Source: Siphonodentalium dalli
Lineage: Eukaryota > Mollusca > Scaphopoda > Gadilida > Siphonodentaliidae
Direction of reading: 5' to 3'
Length of the DNA stretch: 64,000 nt
NCBI GenBank assembly: GCA_032622095.1
Contig: CP136064.1
Coordinates: 128,203,605-128,267,604, forward strand
The position numbers and the translations under genes were made by a program. The stretch's first letter is position 1. The number at the start of each line of letters is the position of its first letter. This document shows positions 52,444 through 64,000 of this stretch, piece after piece. The notes beneath the pieces were generated by a model that worked only from the letters and a program-made list of their open reading frames with translations, was not told the DNA's origin and made no database searches.

Positions 52444-52590
52444 ACAGTAATGTCCTAAATAATCGACCCCTAAGCCACAGCAAAATTATGGGAAATTTTT
52501 CAGGATTTAGTTTGAAATATGTCATTCATCGGAAAGCTCTCTGTTATTCTAGTGTGGTTAAAGGGTCATATACTTCGGGTATACAAATGT
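52444..52590. mobile_element. MITE M2, damaged copy
   Basis: CAGTAATGTCCTAAATAATC ... GTGTGGTTAAAGGGTC; the inner part is shortened and the right end degenerate. Confidence 0.5.
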
Positions 52591-53024
52591 AAAGAAGTGA
52601 TGAGTTCGAACCTCGACATCAGGTGAAAACCAGGACTGATTTTCAAGCTTGATCTGAGTTGAGGGACACCTGAATGTCTCAATTGATCGTAACATGTCTA
52701 TTTCAATAAGAAATGGTAATTTATTCACCCACATATTAAACAATGAACACATTCTGATGCAGTGCCTCCATACATTCTGATAAAATAAAATGCTTAATCA
52801 TCTCCATAATGTTTGATTTTTAGATCAAATACATTCAAACTCATATCCTCAGAATGGTTTTCATTGATTTTAATTTTTATGTGTTCTTTTGGAGTTTATC
52901 TGTTTGTAACAGTTACTGTTTTGGTGCTTATTGTAAACATTTTGAAGATTTTTCCTCTCCAAATACATGTTAAAAAATATTTGCAATGTCTACACATGTT
53001 ATATGAGAATTTAATTTGTTCTAT

Positions 53025-53291
53025 TTAACCCTCTCTATACTAAATACTCAATGATGAGTTGTTATTCCATAATAAATGTTCAGATAATAAGTTCAACAAA
53101 TGACCACAGGTCATTTGTTGAACTTATTATCTAAACATTTCCCTGCAATAAATAAAATAGGACTCATTCTGTACTTGTAGTATCTGTCATCTGCATATTT
53201 TTCTCGAATACCTCTACTAATGAATAATAGACCATTCCAGTGTATACTTTTATAACTGAGTGGGACAATACATTTAGTATAGAAGGGTTAA
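53025..53291. mobile_element. TTAA-flanked MITE family M3
   Basis: TTAA CCCTCTCTATACTAAATAC ... TTTAGTATAGAAGGG TTAA, with inner palindrome CAAATGACC / GGTCATTTG. Confidence 0.8.
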
Positions 53292-54004
53292 AGCCACACA
53301 TAGTGATTGAATAGTATAGCCTACGAGGGAAATCCCCATTTATGTCCTATGACTAGTGTCACACACAAAATGAAAAATACATAGATAAATTTTTTTTGAA
53401 AACAGGCAATTTAACACTGGAAGTATGCGTGAATATCAAAATTAGGGTGAATAAAGAATTGTCAATGCAGCAAGCGGCCGGCTCGTGTCACTGATTTGCA
53501 GAAAATATCTGCTAATAATTATTTGATTGAAAGGTCAATTCTACTATTTTCTCATCGATAGATTAAAATAAGACAAAAACATTGTACTTCACCAAGATAG
53601 TAAACCTTGCCTAACGAATGTTTTGGTGAATCGGGGTTCAATATTTGCTTCATTTTCTTCTTTATTCTTTTCAATATTCAATTCCAAATTTATTTGAAGC
53701 ATAAATTTGAAAATTGCGAGTCCCTATTACAAACTGGAAAATCACCCTTTTGCGCTCAATAGTATGACAAGAAGCAGGTTATATATCAACAGTATTATAA
53801 CGTTATATTGTGCTGAGAGCAAAGTGTATAAATTGTGATAGTTAAATATGAGTTTGTTGCTTGAAAATTCTTCAAAAATAAAAAAGGTGGCAAAATGTCT
53901 TACAAGCAGTTACGAATTACAGCTGTCCTTTTCTGGGGATTGTGCCCCCCTTGCCCTTGTTTCTTCTGGCACCCCTGTCTGATGTAAAATATACAATATT
54001 ATGA
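53292..54004. other. No feature recognised
   Basis: AT-rich intergenic DNA. Confidence 0.3.
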
Positions 54005-54117
54005 GTTACTGTGGCTGATTGATGGTATCATGGTGTGACATTATCAACTTGGAATTTATGTTCAACCGAGTCATGCCTGTCAATGTCACACCATATTTCA
54101 GTCAATCAACCACAAGA
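54005..54117. repeat. Foldback element
   Basis: TGTGGCTGATTGATGGTATC..ATGGTGTGACATT pairs with AATGTCACACCATATTTCAG..TCAATCAACCACA. Confidence 0.6.
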
Positions 54118-54208
54118 TATATGTTCTGCCGACAGTCCTTGTCATTCATAGCTATTTGACATTTATTCCGGAAGGATGATCATCACAAAATGTGGAAATC
54201 TCTTATAC

Positions 54209-54419
54209 AGTAATGCCCTAAATAATCGACTCCTTAACCACAGCAGAATTATGGGTAATTTTTCAGAATTTAGTTGGATATATGACTAGTTGCAATTCAT
54301 CGGAAAGCTCTCACTAAGAGCTTCCGATGAATGGCAACAAGCCATATTTCCAACTAAATCCTGAAAAATTACCCATAATTCTGCTGTGGTTAAGGAGTCG
54401 ATTATTTAGGGCATTACTG
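54209..54419. mobile_element. MITE family M2, complete, TA duplication
   Basis: TA CAGTAATGCCCTAAATAATC ... GATTATTTAGGGCATTACTG TA. Confidence 0.8.
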
Positions 54420-54423
54420 TATG

Positions 54424-56167
54424 TCTCTCCATAACATAAATGACATGAAAAACGCAGTCCAGAAAGAGACGATGGAACAGTTTTCTTGGTTTTCCTTATA
54501 TTGATGGCTCCAGAAGTAAACATGGGATATATTGCGCGACTCTCTTACCTATCAAAGACGGTGTTTCTTACTGGAGGTGGAACATAATTGGGTGTTTGAC
54601 CATTATGTGTGGCTTTTAGGTCTGTGTTAATGTTATGTTTTGATACTTTGTGTGCTATTTTTCCAAGTGTTGATGTTCAATTTTCGAGTGGTTGAAAAGT
54701 AGTTAGTTTTTGTTTGAATTTGAAGAGAGTTAACAGTATGACGATGCTTTATATGCTGTGAGCTGAAAGTTTTGATAGAATGTTAGGCCACTGTTAAGGT
54801 ATGCATAGATCAATCACATTCAGCAACAAATCACTTTATTTAAAACGGCTATATTTTTTGTGAAGGTGAATTCTTACTTTTTTTTAACTAATTCATTGTT
54901 AAAGGAGCAGGTTCTCTTTGACAGTTTCAAATGGGTCAATTGTACCATTGGGAGCTTACTTGGCTTGAATTCCATGTGGTGATGAAAATATTATTCTCAT
55001 TATTTATTTACATATCTTGGATATAATTATTTATCTACCATTTCCTATGAAATTCCCTGATAAAAATTGGCGACAATGAACTGGTGATAAAAACATCTGT
55101 ATCATTACTGCAGTTGCAATACAAGGCGCATGTGATGTCCTTGACTGGCTAAAAATCAATGCATGAACTGACGTCGCATCCATTTGCATGCAAAATCAAA
55201 ACATTCAATAACGTAATTTTTGCACACTATAAAAAAATAGTACCTAGTTTTAATCATTATATGATTGCCACCCATCGTGGGTAATATGGTAAAACTAAGT
55301 AAATAATATATATTTGTTGAGTATTTATTATATAATTATATAAAAAACGCAGGTGTTTGAGATTTTGTCCATTTAATTCAATTTTCATTAGATATTTGCG
55401 TGTGCAATTGCAGGTTGGGAGAATTTAGCAAATCGAGCTAATTGTGGGACACATACACTTGCAGGTTGGGAGAATTTACTTAAGAAAGAAATCCAATGAT
55501 TTTGGCTTTTAAAAAATGTAATTTGTGTGGTGGATTCTATCACACAAATGGTAGATAAACGTGTTATACACACAATGTGTTTGTATCGATTCATGCCTTG
55601 CGACTAGGCTCATTTCATGGTCATATAGCGACTCGGTGACCAAGGATGCGATACATAAATAGGTACAAATACATTGTGTATATTACACATATATATCATC
55701 ACTAAAATTTTACTTCAAGTTTTGGATATTGTTATAAGACAGGCGATTCTATTCCAATGGAATATCCCATGCACAGATCGTATAAACAACGTGAATGCCA
55801 GATCTCTTACCGGCAAACTGGCAGAGAAAAATGCATTAAAATAATGAACATAATATAATTGTGCAAAGGGTCAGATAAGTAACAGGCTATATGGAATTAA
55901 TTTCAAATGAGGTTTCCAACAGTGTACAAAAGTAATCTCCACCGTTCAGGAGATTCAAACAATGTAGAACCATTCAACAACAAAGAATCCTGTTCCCATT
56001 AGTATAAATGCAGATGATATACTGTGGTGTTCAGCTTTAGCATACCGGTAACTTGAGTTGACCATAAATTGCCTGCTAAGACTGCCTTATATGTATCCCA
56101 GTCATTCACTAAAAGTGGATGACTGCTGAATTATACACATAATTGTGATATGTTCTTTATCAAATAA
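54424..56167. other. No gene recognised
   Basis: AT-rich DNA. A short phrase GCAGGTTGGGAGAATTTA occurs twice (about 55411 and 55462). Confidence 0.3.
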
Positions 56168-56382
56168 TTAACCCTTTCAGTGCCAAGTCCGATTTTTGTA
56201 TCAACCCATATTTCCTTGATCAATTTTCAAATTTATTGATTATTATAATGTGATACATTGATGGAAAGAGCTCTCAGAGCTCTTTCCATCAATGTATCAT
56301 ATTGTTATAATCAATAAATTTGAAAAATGATCAAGGAAATATGGGTTGATACAAAAATCGGACTTGGCGCTGAAAGGGTTAA
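56168..56382. mobile_element. TTAA-flanked MITE family M4
   Basis: TTAA CCCTTTCAGTGCCAAGTCCG ... CGGACTTGGCGCTGAAAGGG TTAA; nearly perfect palindrome. Longer relative of 29216-29325. Confidence 0.8.
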
Positions 56383-56383
56383 T

Positions 56384-56663
56384 TAAAGGGGGACTGTACA
56401 CTAAATCCGGCCATTTATGGGACCATCTCCTTTTATACTCAACAGAATAACAAATAACAAAGTGTATTTTGCACTAATTTATGACTTCAGTCATAAATCA
56501 TTTTCATTTTAATTGCCATGTTGATCACATCGTTCATAGAGTACATGAGTTTATTTTGCACTAATCCATGGCTTAAATTCATTCATATGTTGCACATATT
56601 CTGTTGAGTATAAAAGGAGATGGTCACATAAATGGCCAGATTTAGTGTAGAGTACCCCCTTTA
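56384..56663. mobile_element. MITE-like element with TIR over 60 bp
   Basis: TAAAGGGGGACTGTACACTA..GGAGATGG-type arms: CCATCTCCTTTTATACTCAA at the left pairs with GTTGAGTATAAAAGGAGATG at the right; right end TAGTGTAGAGTACCCCCTTTA. Confidence 0.75.
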
Positions 56664-57855
56664 AGAAGTGCCTGAAAAGGAGAAAATTTATTGTACAATT
56701 ATTTGAAAGAAAAAAAATTGAGATACTTGCTCAACACTTGAACAACTTGGATATTGAAGCAATCATTCATTTTGAGTTGAACAATGTTTTTCTCAAAAAT
56801 ATATTCTGCATGTCTGTATACTATATAATTAATACCGAATTGAATCACTTGATATAATTTGTTTTTTCATGGTTGATGATTAGGAGGAGTTTGAAGCGAT
56901 ATATTTTTGTATAGATTCTCTGCATGTTTACTTTTATATAAAATAATTACTTAGTCTGTGATAGGTTTTGAAAATTGGGAAATGAAGGTCACCTGGTTTT
57001 TCTAGATCAGATAAACTGCACTAATGTCCAAAGGTTTTAAATTTGGCATTTGTTCTGGGTTTTTTTGGGCAAAATATTGCCTTTATTTTATAGATAAAAA
57101 GAAATAAGTGTAGGCTTAATGGTGAGTGGTGAGATTTATAAACTTATGATATACGTGGATATCCAGGAGGCTACATTTATACTGAAGAATAACATTCAAT
57201 ATTTTTGTATCGAAGGCCACTGTCTTGTCTTGTTTTTCAGTAATCTTTTGTATCATTTTGATGAAACAATTATCTCTTATATGGGTACATGCAAAATTAT
57301 CTCTCCTATGGCTACATGCTGTGACAGTCGAATTAACCCAAAAGTGTTTTCATTGACTGTAGGATCTGGCAGGTTGTCACAGTACAAAATGCCAAAAGCG
57401 AACAGGAAGGAACAAGGTCCCATATGGCGTTGTGCAAATTCAATTATAAAAATGCATCTATTTCAGCCATTGTTCAAACTTCTTGAAACTGATATTGCCA
57501 TGCTAAGACACTGCTAAACTCATTGCCAATCTAACTCTCATATGGTTAGATGACACTGATCCTTTCAAAAATTCATGCCCATAATGCATCACTGTACTGC
57601 AGATACACACATACAACAAAATGTATTCAACAAGGTCACTCCTGTATATCGCGTTCATATATCTCATACAATTGCATTTTAATGTGTCCAAGTACATGAG
57701 CTTTATATATCTCACCACTGATAACATTAACATACATCATAGTAGTTTATAGTTTGAAGCTATACCCCCATAATTCAAGTTGTCTATATTGCTTTTGACA
57801 CCGTTATAATTATTATTAAAGATAGTGTGTCTTTTCCTAACAAGTTTTATACACA

Positions 57856-59686
57856 GTATTGCCATAAATAATCGACTCCTTAACCACAGCAGAATTATGT
57901 GTAATTTTTAGCTCAACTTTACTTTGTAAAGTTTGAGCTATTGCCATGGCTTTGTCGTCCGTCGTCCGTGTGTGCGTGTGTGCGTAAGGCGTCAACAATG
58001 CAGGCTACAGGTCGTACCTTTGGTCGGATCATTATGAAATTTGTCATAGCTGTTGACATCAAGATTTAGACCAGAATGATTAATTTTGGGGTCATTCAGA
58101 AAAAAAACATGGCCTCCAGTGGCCATATTGGATTTCAAAATTCAATCCATTAGCACGGGCTACAGGCCGTACTGTTTGTCTGATCATCATGAAATTTGTC
58201 ATGGATGTTAATATTGACATGTAGATGGGAACGAGTAATTTTGGGGTCATTCGGCCCAAAAACATGGCTGCCAGCAGCCATCTTGGATTTTACTCTTTGT
58301 ATGACTAAATTCTTTAGCACGGGCTGCAGGTCGTACCTTTAGTCTGATCATCATAAAATTTGTCATGTATATTAACAATGACATGTAGATGGGAACGAGT
58401 AATTTTGGGGTCATTCGGCCAAAAAACATGGTCGCCAGCAGCCATCTTGGATTTTACTCTTTGTATGACTAAATCCTTTAGCACGGGCTAAAGTTCCTAT
58501 TTTTAGTCTGATCATCATAAAATTTGACAAAAATGTTAATAATGACATGTAGATGGGAACGAGTCATTTTGGGGTCATTTGGCCAAAAAACATGGCCGCC
58601 AGCAGCCATCTTGGATTTTACTCTTTGTATGACTAAATCCTTTAGCACGGGCTACAGGTTGTACCTTTAGTCTGATCATCATAAAATTTGTCATGAATGT
58701 TAATAATGACATGTAGATGGGAACGAGTCATTTTGGAGTCAATCGGTCAAAAAACATGGCCGCCAGCAGCCATCTTGGATTTTACTCTTTGTATGACTAA
58801 ATCCTTTAGCACGGGCTACAGGTTGTACCTTTAGTCTGATCATCATAAAATTTGACAAAAATGTTAATAATGACATGTAGATGGGAACGACACATTTTGG
58901 GGTCATTCGGCCGAAAACATGGCCGCCAGCAGCCATCTTGGATTTTACTCTTTGTATGACTAAATCATTTAGCACATGCTACAGGTCGTACCTTTAGTCT
59001 GATCATCATAAAATTTGTCATGAATGTTAATAATGACATGTAGATGGGAACGAGTCATTTTGGAGTCAATCGGTCAAAAAACATGGCCGCCAGCAGCCAT
59101 CTTGGATTTTACTCTTTGTATGACTAAATCCTTTAGCATGGGCTACAGGTCGTACCTTTAGTCTGATCATCATAAAATTTGTCATGAATGTTAATAATGA
59201 CATGTAGATGGGAACGAGTCATTTTGGAGTCAATCGGTCAAAAAACATGGCCGCCAGCAGCCATCTTGGATTTTACTCTTTGTATGACTAAATCCTTTAG
59301 CATGGGCTACAGGTCGTACCTTTAGTCTGATCATCATAAAATTTGTCATGGATGTTAACGATGACATGTAGATGGGAACGACACATTTTGGGGTCATTCG
59401 GCCGAAAACATGGCCGCCAGCAGCCATCTTGGATTTTACTCCACATTCCTAATCGCTCCATTGACTGTAATACATTAAATTATTCCCTTTCCAAGTTGAG
59501 CTACAGTGTCATTGACACTTTCATTCAGGATTTAGTCAGAAATATGGCTTGCTGCCATTCATTGGAAAGCTCTCGGTGAGAGCGTTCCAATGAATGGCAA
59601 CAAGCGATATTTCTGACTAATTCCTGAAAAATTACCCATAATTCTGTTGTGGTTAAGGAGTCGATTATTTACAGCATTACTGTATT
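57856..59686. mobile_element. MITE M2 split by an inserted H3 element
   Basis: Left M2 part 57856-57909 (CAGTATTGCCATAAATAATC .. GTAATTTTT). Right M2 part from about 59524 (TCAGGATTTAGTC ... CAGCATTACTG). The H3 element lies exactly where the M2 phrase TAATTTTTCAGG is broken. Confidence 0.75.
57910..59523 (+). mobile_element. H3 element: hairpin head, microsatellite, about 8 units of ~165 bp, tail; HINE-like
   Basis: Starts AGCTCAACTTTAC..GTAAAGTTTGAGCT, then a GTCCGTGTGTGCG microsatellite. Units read GGGCTACAGGTCGTACC..AAATTTGTCATG..GACATGTAGATGGGAACGAG..ACATGGCCGCCAGCAGCCAT..TTTACTCTTTGTATGACTAA. The tail is CCATTGACTGTAATACATTA, AAGTTGAGCT and the hairpin AGTGTCATTGACACT, ending TTTCAT. 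The 5' AGCTCAACTT and the 3' AAGTTGAGCT are exact inverted repeats. The - strand frames of 60-78 aa across units are by-products. Confidence 0.7.
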
Positions 59687-60792
59687 TTCTGCAGCTGGTT
59701 TCTGGGATATGAAATAATAAATATGAATCAAAGGTACTTGTCTGCTATCAATATATATTGATTTTATTCCACAATTTTTTTACTGGTATAATACATACAT
59801 TTCAGGATTGTTTTATGGGCTATTTTTAGAACAGAAACTTCAGGCGATCTCGCAAAATTTTTGGAGCATAGCAAGTAGGAGAACTCGTATTTGTTAGCAC
59901 TCTCCATCAAGGGGGAGAACTCTTATTTGTTAGCACTCTCCATCAAGGGGGAGAACTCTTATTTGTTAGCACTCTCCATCAAGGCAAAATGTCATTTTGA
60001 TTAAGATATTTTGGAGTCAATCGGTCAAAAAACATGGCCGTCAGCAGCCATCTTGGATTTTACTCTTTGTATGACTAAATTCTTTAGCACGGGCTACAGG
60101 TCGTACCTTTAGTCTGATCGTCATAAAATTTGTCATGGATGTTAACGATGACATGTAGATGGGAACGACACATTTTGGGGTCATTCGGCCGAAAACATGG
60201 CCGCCAGCAGCCATCTTGGATTTTACTCCACATTCCTAATCGCTCCATTGACTGTAATACATTAAATTATTCCCTTTCCAAGTTGAGCTACAGTGTCATT
60301 GACACTTTCATTCAGGATTTAGTCAGAAATATGGCTTGTTGCCATTCATTGGAAAGCTCTCGGTGAGAGCTTTCCAATGAATGGCAACAAGCGATATTTC
60401 TGACTAATTCCTGAAAAATTACCCATAATTATGTTGTGGTTAAGGAGTCGATTATTTACAGCATTACTGTATTTTCTGCAGCTGGTTTCTGGGATATGAA
60501 ATAATAAATATGAATCAAAGGTACTTGTCTGCTATCAATATATATTGATTTTATTCCACAATTTTTTTTCTGGTATAATACATACATTTCAGGATTGTTT
60601 TATGGGCTATGTTTAGAACAGAAACTTCAGGCGATCTCGCAAAATTTTTGGAGCATAGCAAGTGGGAGAACTCTTATTTGTTAGCACTCTCCATCAAGGG
60701 GGAGAACTCTTATTTGTTAGCACTCTCCATCAAGGGGGAGAACTCTTATTTGTTAGCACTCTCCATCAAGGCAAAATGTCATTTTGATTAAG
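59219..60792. repeat. 787-bp direct tandem duplication
   Basis: 59219-60005 is repeated at 60006-60792. It contains the last H3 unit, the H3 tail, the right half of M2 and a three-copy minisatellite. Both junctions share ATATTTTG-like text. Confidence 0.85.
59876..59985 (+). repeat. 36-bp minisatellite, three copies (again at 60663-60770)
   Basis: Unit GGGAGAACTCTTATTTGTTA plus GCACTCTCCATCAAG; open in one frame because 36 is a multiple of three (the IKGENSYLLALS repeat in the frame at 60609-60791). Confidence 0.8.
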
Positions 60793-61788
60793 ATATTTTG
60801 CTTGGCCACACCAGGAATAAAGAAAATGGTATTTGTAGCCTGGAAAACAGGTTTTATAAAAAGTATGTTATAGTTATGTCCTGGAAGAGATACATCATCT
60901 TTAATAATAAACTACGATCTGTTCGAACATTAATATGGATCTTGTTTAAATTTTACTTATTTATGACATTTCACCAGGAACATTGTTGTATGTTGTTCAT
61001 TTCTCTAATTGGAAATATTATGAGGTAGTGTATATATCCTCCCTGCCTCGTCATAGTTTTGTTGCTAAAAGAAATGGACAAAGGGAGAGGTCACATTGTA
61101 ACAAATATGGTGCAAACATACACTGGAGCAGAGGTTCCATTAGGTGTAACCATGCATAGAGTGCAATAACTTGATCAGCACTTTAATTTGATGAACAAAA
61201 ATATATGTCATATATAGCTTACAAACGATAGATGTATTGTAGCATTGTTTGCCATCCCATGAAATTCTCAATGTGAATGGTTTTCATACTACTGTGGTAG
61301 TTCTGTATAGCCTCCCGACTAAAAACTAATTAGTGAATATTCCTCATTTCCCCATGACCAACTAGTTTGTATAGAACGTACAATTATTCATTAATTAGCA
61401 TGCTGGTTTTCATGCCAATTCAGTAAACATTTACTATCTAATGTACTATATATCTCATGTGTTTTACTCAGTTCCTTTAGAGATGTATTCAGGGTTTTAA
61501 CACGCAGACAAAAAACACAATTTTTTTAATCTACCAGACTTAATCTGGCATACCAAATAGCTTATTTATCTTGGAAAAATAAGCTTCAAAGCACATACTA
61601 ACATTCAGTCAAGAATGAGATAATTTTGGCAACTTGAAACTGACTGGTTTCTGAACAGTTGAATTTAAATTCAATGCCAGTGGAAATCTTGTCAAATGTC
61701 AATCCATACACAAGGTTTTGGCAAGTTGAATCCCAATGATAATCCTTGTCCACTTTTGGTAGTTTTTTTTTTCGTCTTCAGTATTATT
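60793..61788. other. No gene recognised
   Basis: AT-rich intergenic DNA between two H3 elements. Confidence 0.3.
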
Positions 61789-64000
61789 AGCTCAACTTAC
61801 TTGTAAGTTTGAGCTATTGCCATGGTTTGGCGTCCGTCGTCCGTGTGTGCGTGTGTGCGTGTGTGCGTGTGTCCGTGTGTCCGTGTGTCCGTGTGTCCGT
61901 CAACAATTTCCTTTGGCGCGGGCTACAGGTTGTACCTTTGGTCTGATCTTCATGAAATTTGTCATGAATGTTGACATTGACATGTAGATGGGAACGAGTC
62001 ATTTTTGGGTAATTCGGCCAAAAAACATGGCCGCTGGCAGCCATCTTGGATTTCAAGATTCAATCCATTGGCGCGGCCTACAGGTCGTACTGTTCATCTG
62101 ATCATCATGAAATTTGTCATTGATGTTAATAATGACATGTAGATGGGAACGAGTGATTTTGGGGTCGTTCGGCCAAAAAACATGGCTGCCAGCAGCCATC
62201 TTGGATTTTACTCTTTGCATGACTAAATCCTTTGGCGCGGGCTACAGGTCGTTGTTTTGGTCGGAAGTTTATGAAATTTGTCATGGATGTTAACACTGTC
62301 ATGTAGATGGGAACGAGTGATTTTGGAGTTGTTCGGCCAAAAAACATGGCCGCCAGCAGCCATCTTGGATTTTACTCTTTGCATGACTAAATCCTTTGGC
62401 GCGGGCTACAGGTTGTACCTTTGGTCTAATCTTTATGAAATTTGTCATGAATGTTGACATTGACATGTAGATGGGAACGAATCAATGTGGGGTCATTCGG
62501 CCAAAAAACATGGCCGCTGGCGGCCATCTTAGATTTCAAAATTCAATCCATTGGCGCGGGCTACAGGTCGTACTGTTCGTCTGATCATCATGAAATTTGT
62601 CATGGATGTTAATATTGACATGTAGATGGGAACGAGTCATTTTGGGGTTGTTCGGCCAATAAACATGGCCACCAGCAGCCATCTTGGATTTTACTCTTTG
62701 CATGACTAAATCCTTTGGCGCGGGCTACAGGTCGTAGCTTCGATCAGAACATCATGAAATTGGTCATGGATGTTAACAATGACATGTAGATGGGAACGAG
62801 TAATTTTGGGGTTGTTCGGCCGAAAAACATGGCCGCCAGCAGCCATCTTGGATTTTACTCTTTGCATGACTAAATCCTTTAGCCCGGGCTACAGGTCATA
62901 CCTTTGGTCTGATCTTTATGAAATTTGTCATGAATGTTGACATTGACATGTAGATGGGAACGAGTCATTTTGGGGTGTTTCTGCCAAAAAACATGGCCGC
63001 TGGCAGCCATCTTGGATTTCAAGATTCAATCCATTGGCGCGGGCTACAGGTCGTACTGTTCGTCTGATCATCATGAAATTTGTCATGGATGTTAATATTG
63101 ACATGTAGATGGGAACGAGTCATTTTGGGGTTGTTCGGCCAATAAACATGGCCACCAGCAGCCATCTTGGATTTTACTCTTTGCATGACTAAATCCTTTG
63201 GCGCGGGCTACAGGTCGTAGCTTCGATCGGAACATCATGAAATTTGTCATGGATGTTAACAATGACATGTAGATGGGAACGAGTGATTTTGGGGTCGTTC
63301 GGCCGAAAAACATGGCTGCCAGCAGCCATCTTGGATTTTACTCTTTGCATGACTAAATCCTTTGGCCCGGGCTACAGGTCGTACCTTTGGTCTGATCTTT
63401 ATGAAATTTGTCATGAATGTTGACATTGACATGTAGATGGGAACGAGTCATTTTGGGGTCATTCGGCCTAAAAACATGGCCGCTGGCAGCCATCTTGGAT
63501 TTCAAGATTCAATCCATTGGCGCGGGCTACAGATCGTACTGTTCGCCTGATCATCATGAAATTTGTCATGGATGTTAATATTGACATGTAGATGGGAACG
63601 AGGTATTTTGGGGTCGTTCGGCCAATAAACATGACCGCCAGCAGCCATCTTGGATTTTACTCTTTGCATGACTAAATCCTTTGGCCCGGGCTACAGGTCG
63701 TACCTTTGGTCTGATCTTTATGAAATTTGTCATGAATGTTGACATTGACATGTAGATGGGAACGAGTCATTTTGGGGTCATTCGGCCCAAAAACATGGCC
63801 GCTGGCAGCCATCTTGGATTTCAAGATTCAATCCATTGGCGCGGGCTACAGGTCGTACTGTTTGCCTGATCATCATGAAATTTGTCATTGAAGTTAATAA
63901 TGACATGTAGATGGGAACGAGTGATTTTGGTGTCGTTCGGCCAAAAAACATGGCCGCCAGCAGCCATCTTGTATTTTACTCTTTGCATGACTAAATCCTT
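61789..64000 (+). mobile_element. Second H3 element, runs off the window
   Basis: Head AGCTCAACTTACTTGTAAGT then TTGAGCTATTGCCATGG; GTGTGTGCG/GTGTGTCCG microsatellite at about 61846-61900; CAACAATT; more than 12 units of about 155-165 bp. Two alternating unit types are visible: one followed by TTTCAAGATTCAATCCATTG, the other by TTTACTCTTTGCATGACTAA. This gives a higher-order repeat. The tail is beyond 64000. Confidence 0.8.

Noticed and set aside
52545-52640. tRNA or SINE suggested by a B-box-like GAGTTCGAACCTC
   Set aside because: The preceding A-box-like text is explained by a decayed M2 MITE arm, and no tRNA fold could be drawn.
57119-57517. 132-aa + strand frame, the longest outside obvious repeats
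   Set aside because: No domain or family likeness, no splice or promoter context; consistent with chance.
58247-63313. Recurring - strand frames with the phrase SKIQDGCW
   Set aside because: Translations of the ~165-bp H3 tandem unit, not conserved proteins.

Overview
The window is AT-rich animal nuclear DNA. It shows spliced exons with GT-AG introns and a very dense load of small non-autonomous transposons. One host gene is recognisable, on the + strand: an atypical protein kinase C (aPKC, the PRKCI/PRKCZ orthologue). Its conserved C-terminal half is spread over 14 exons from 8097 to 48597, giving 453 residues from mid-C1 domain to the stop. The 5' exons (PB1 domain, pseudosubstrate, first part of C1) were not found and presumably lie upstream. 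The aPKC C-terminus ([14 protein letters not shown]) is invertebrate-like. The repeats (hairpin-headed elements with ~160-bp tandem units, TTAA-flanked MITEs) resemble those I associate with bivalve molluscs, so a bivalve is the best guess; the species cannot be told.

Layout. 1-8096: no host exon seen; degenerate tandem repeats (1480-2410), hairpin-headed repeats (2420-4140), and a GC-richer tyrosine-recombinase-type retrotransposon remnant (4680-7746) with split direct repeats and a broken gag-like gene on the - strand. 8097-17086: end of the C1 domain, then four small exons for the C1-kinase linker, the last a 15-nt microexon directly behind a ~33-bp minisatellite. 17087-25561: 8.5-kb intron of repeats. 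25562-29083: kinase N-lobe, hinge and catalytic loop. 29084-41649: the activation-loop region, present as three copies of one exon: an intact one (33704-33791), a broken one (35347-35429), and a second intact one (36947-37034). 41650-48597: kinase C-lobe, turn motif, hydrophobic motif and stop. 48598-64000: 3' UTR and downstream DNA, no gene recognised, packed with MITEs and a large hairpin-headed element family (57910-59520; 61789 to the window end).

Most notable points. (1) The two intact activation-loop exons have equal length (88 nt) and phase, differ at 14 of 29 codons synonymously but at only 3 non-synonymously, and cannot both be included without a frameshift. This is the signature of mutually exclusive exons that swap the segment around the PDK1-phosphorylated threonine. 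(2) A hairpin-headed element is inserted into a MITE (57856-59686). The nesting fixes its ends and shows terminal/subterminal inverted repeats, a 3' hairpin and T-T insertion, pointing to a Helentron-associated (HINE-like) family. (3) Several MITE families here carry intact target-site duplications (8-bp, TA or TTAA), so they can be assigned to superfamilies.
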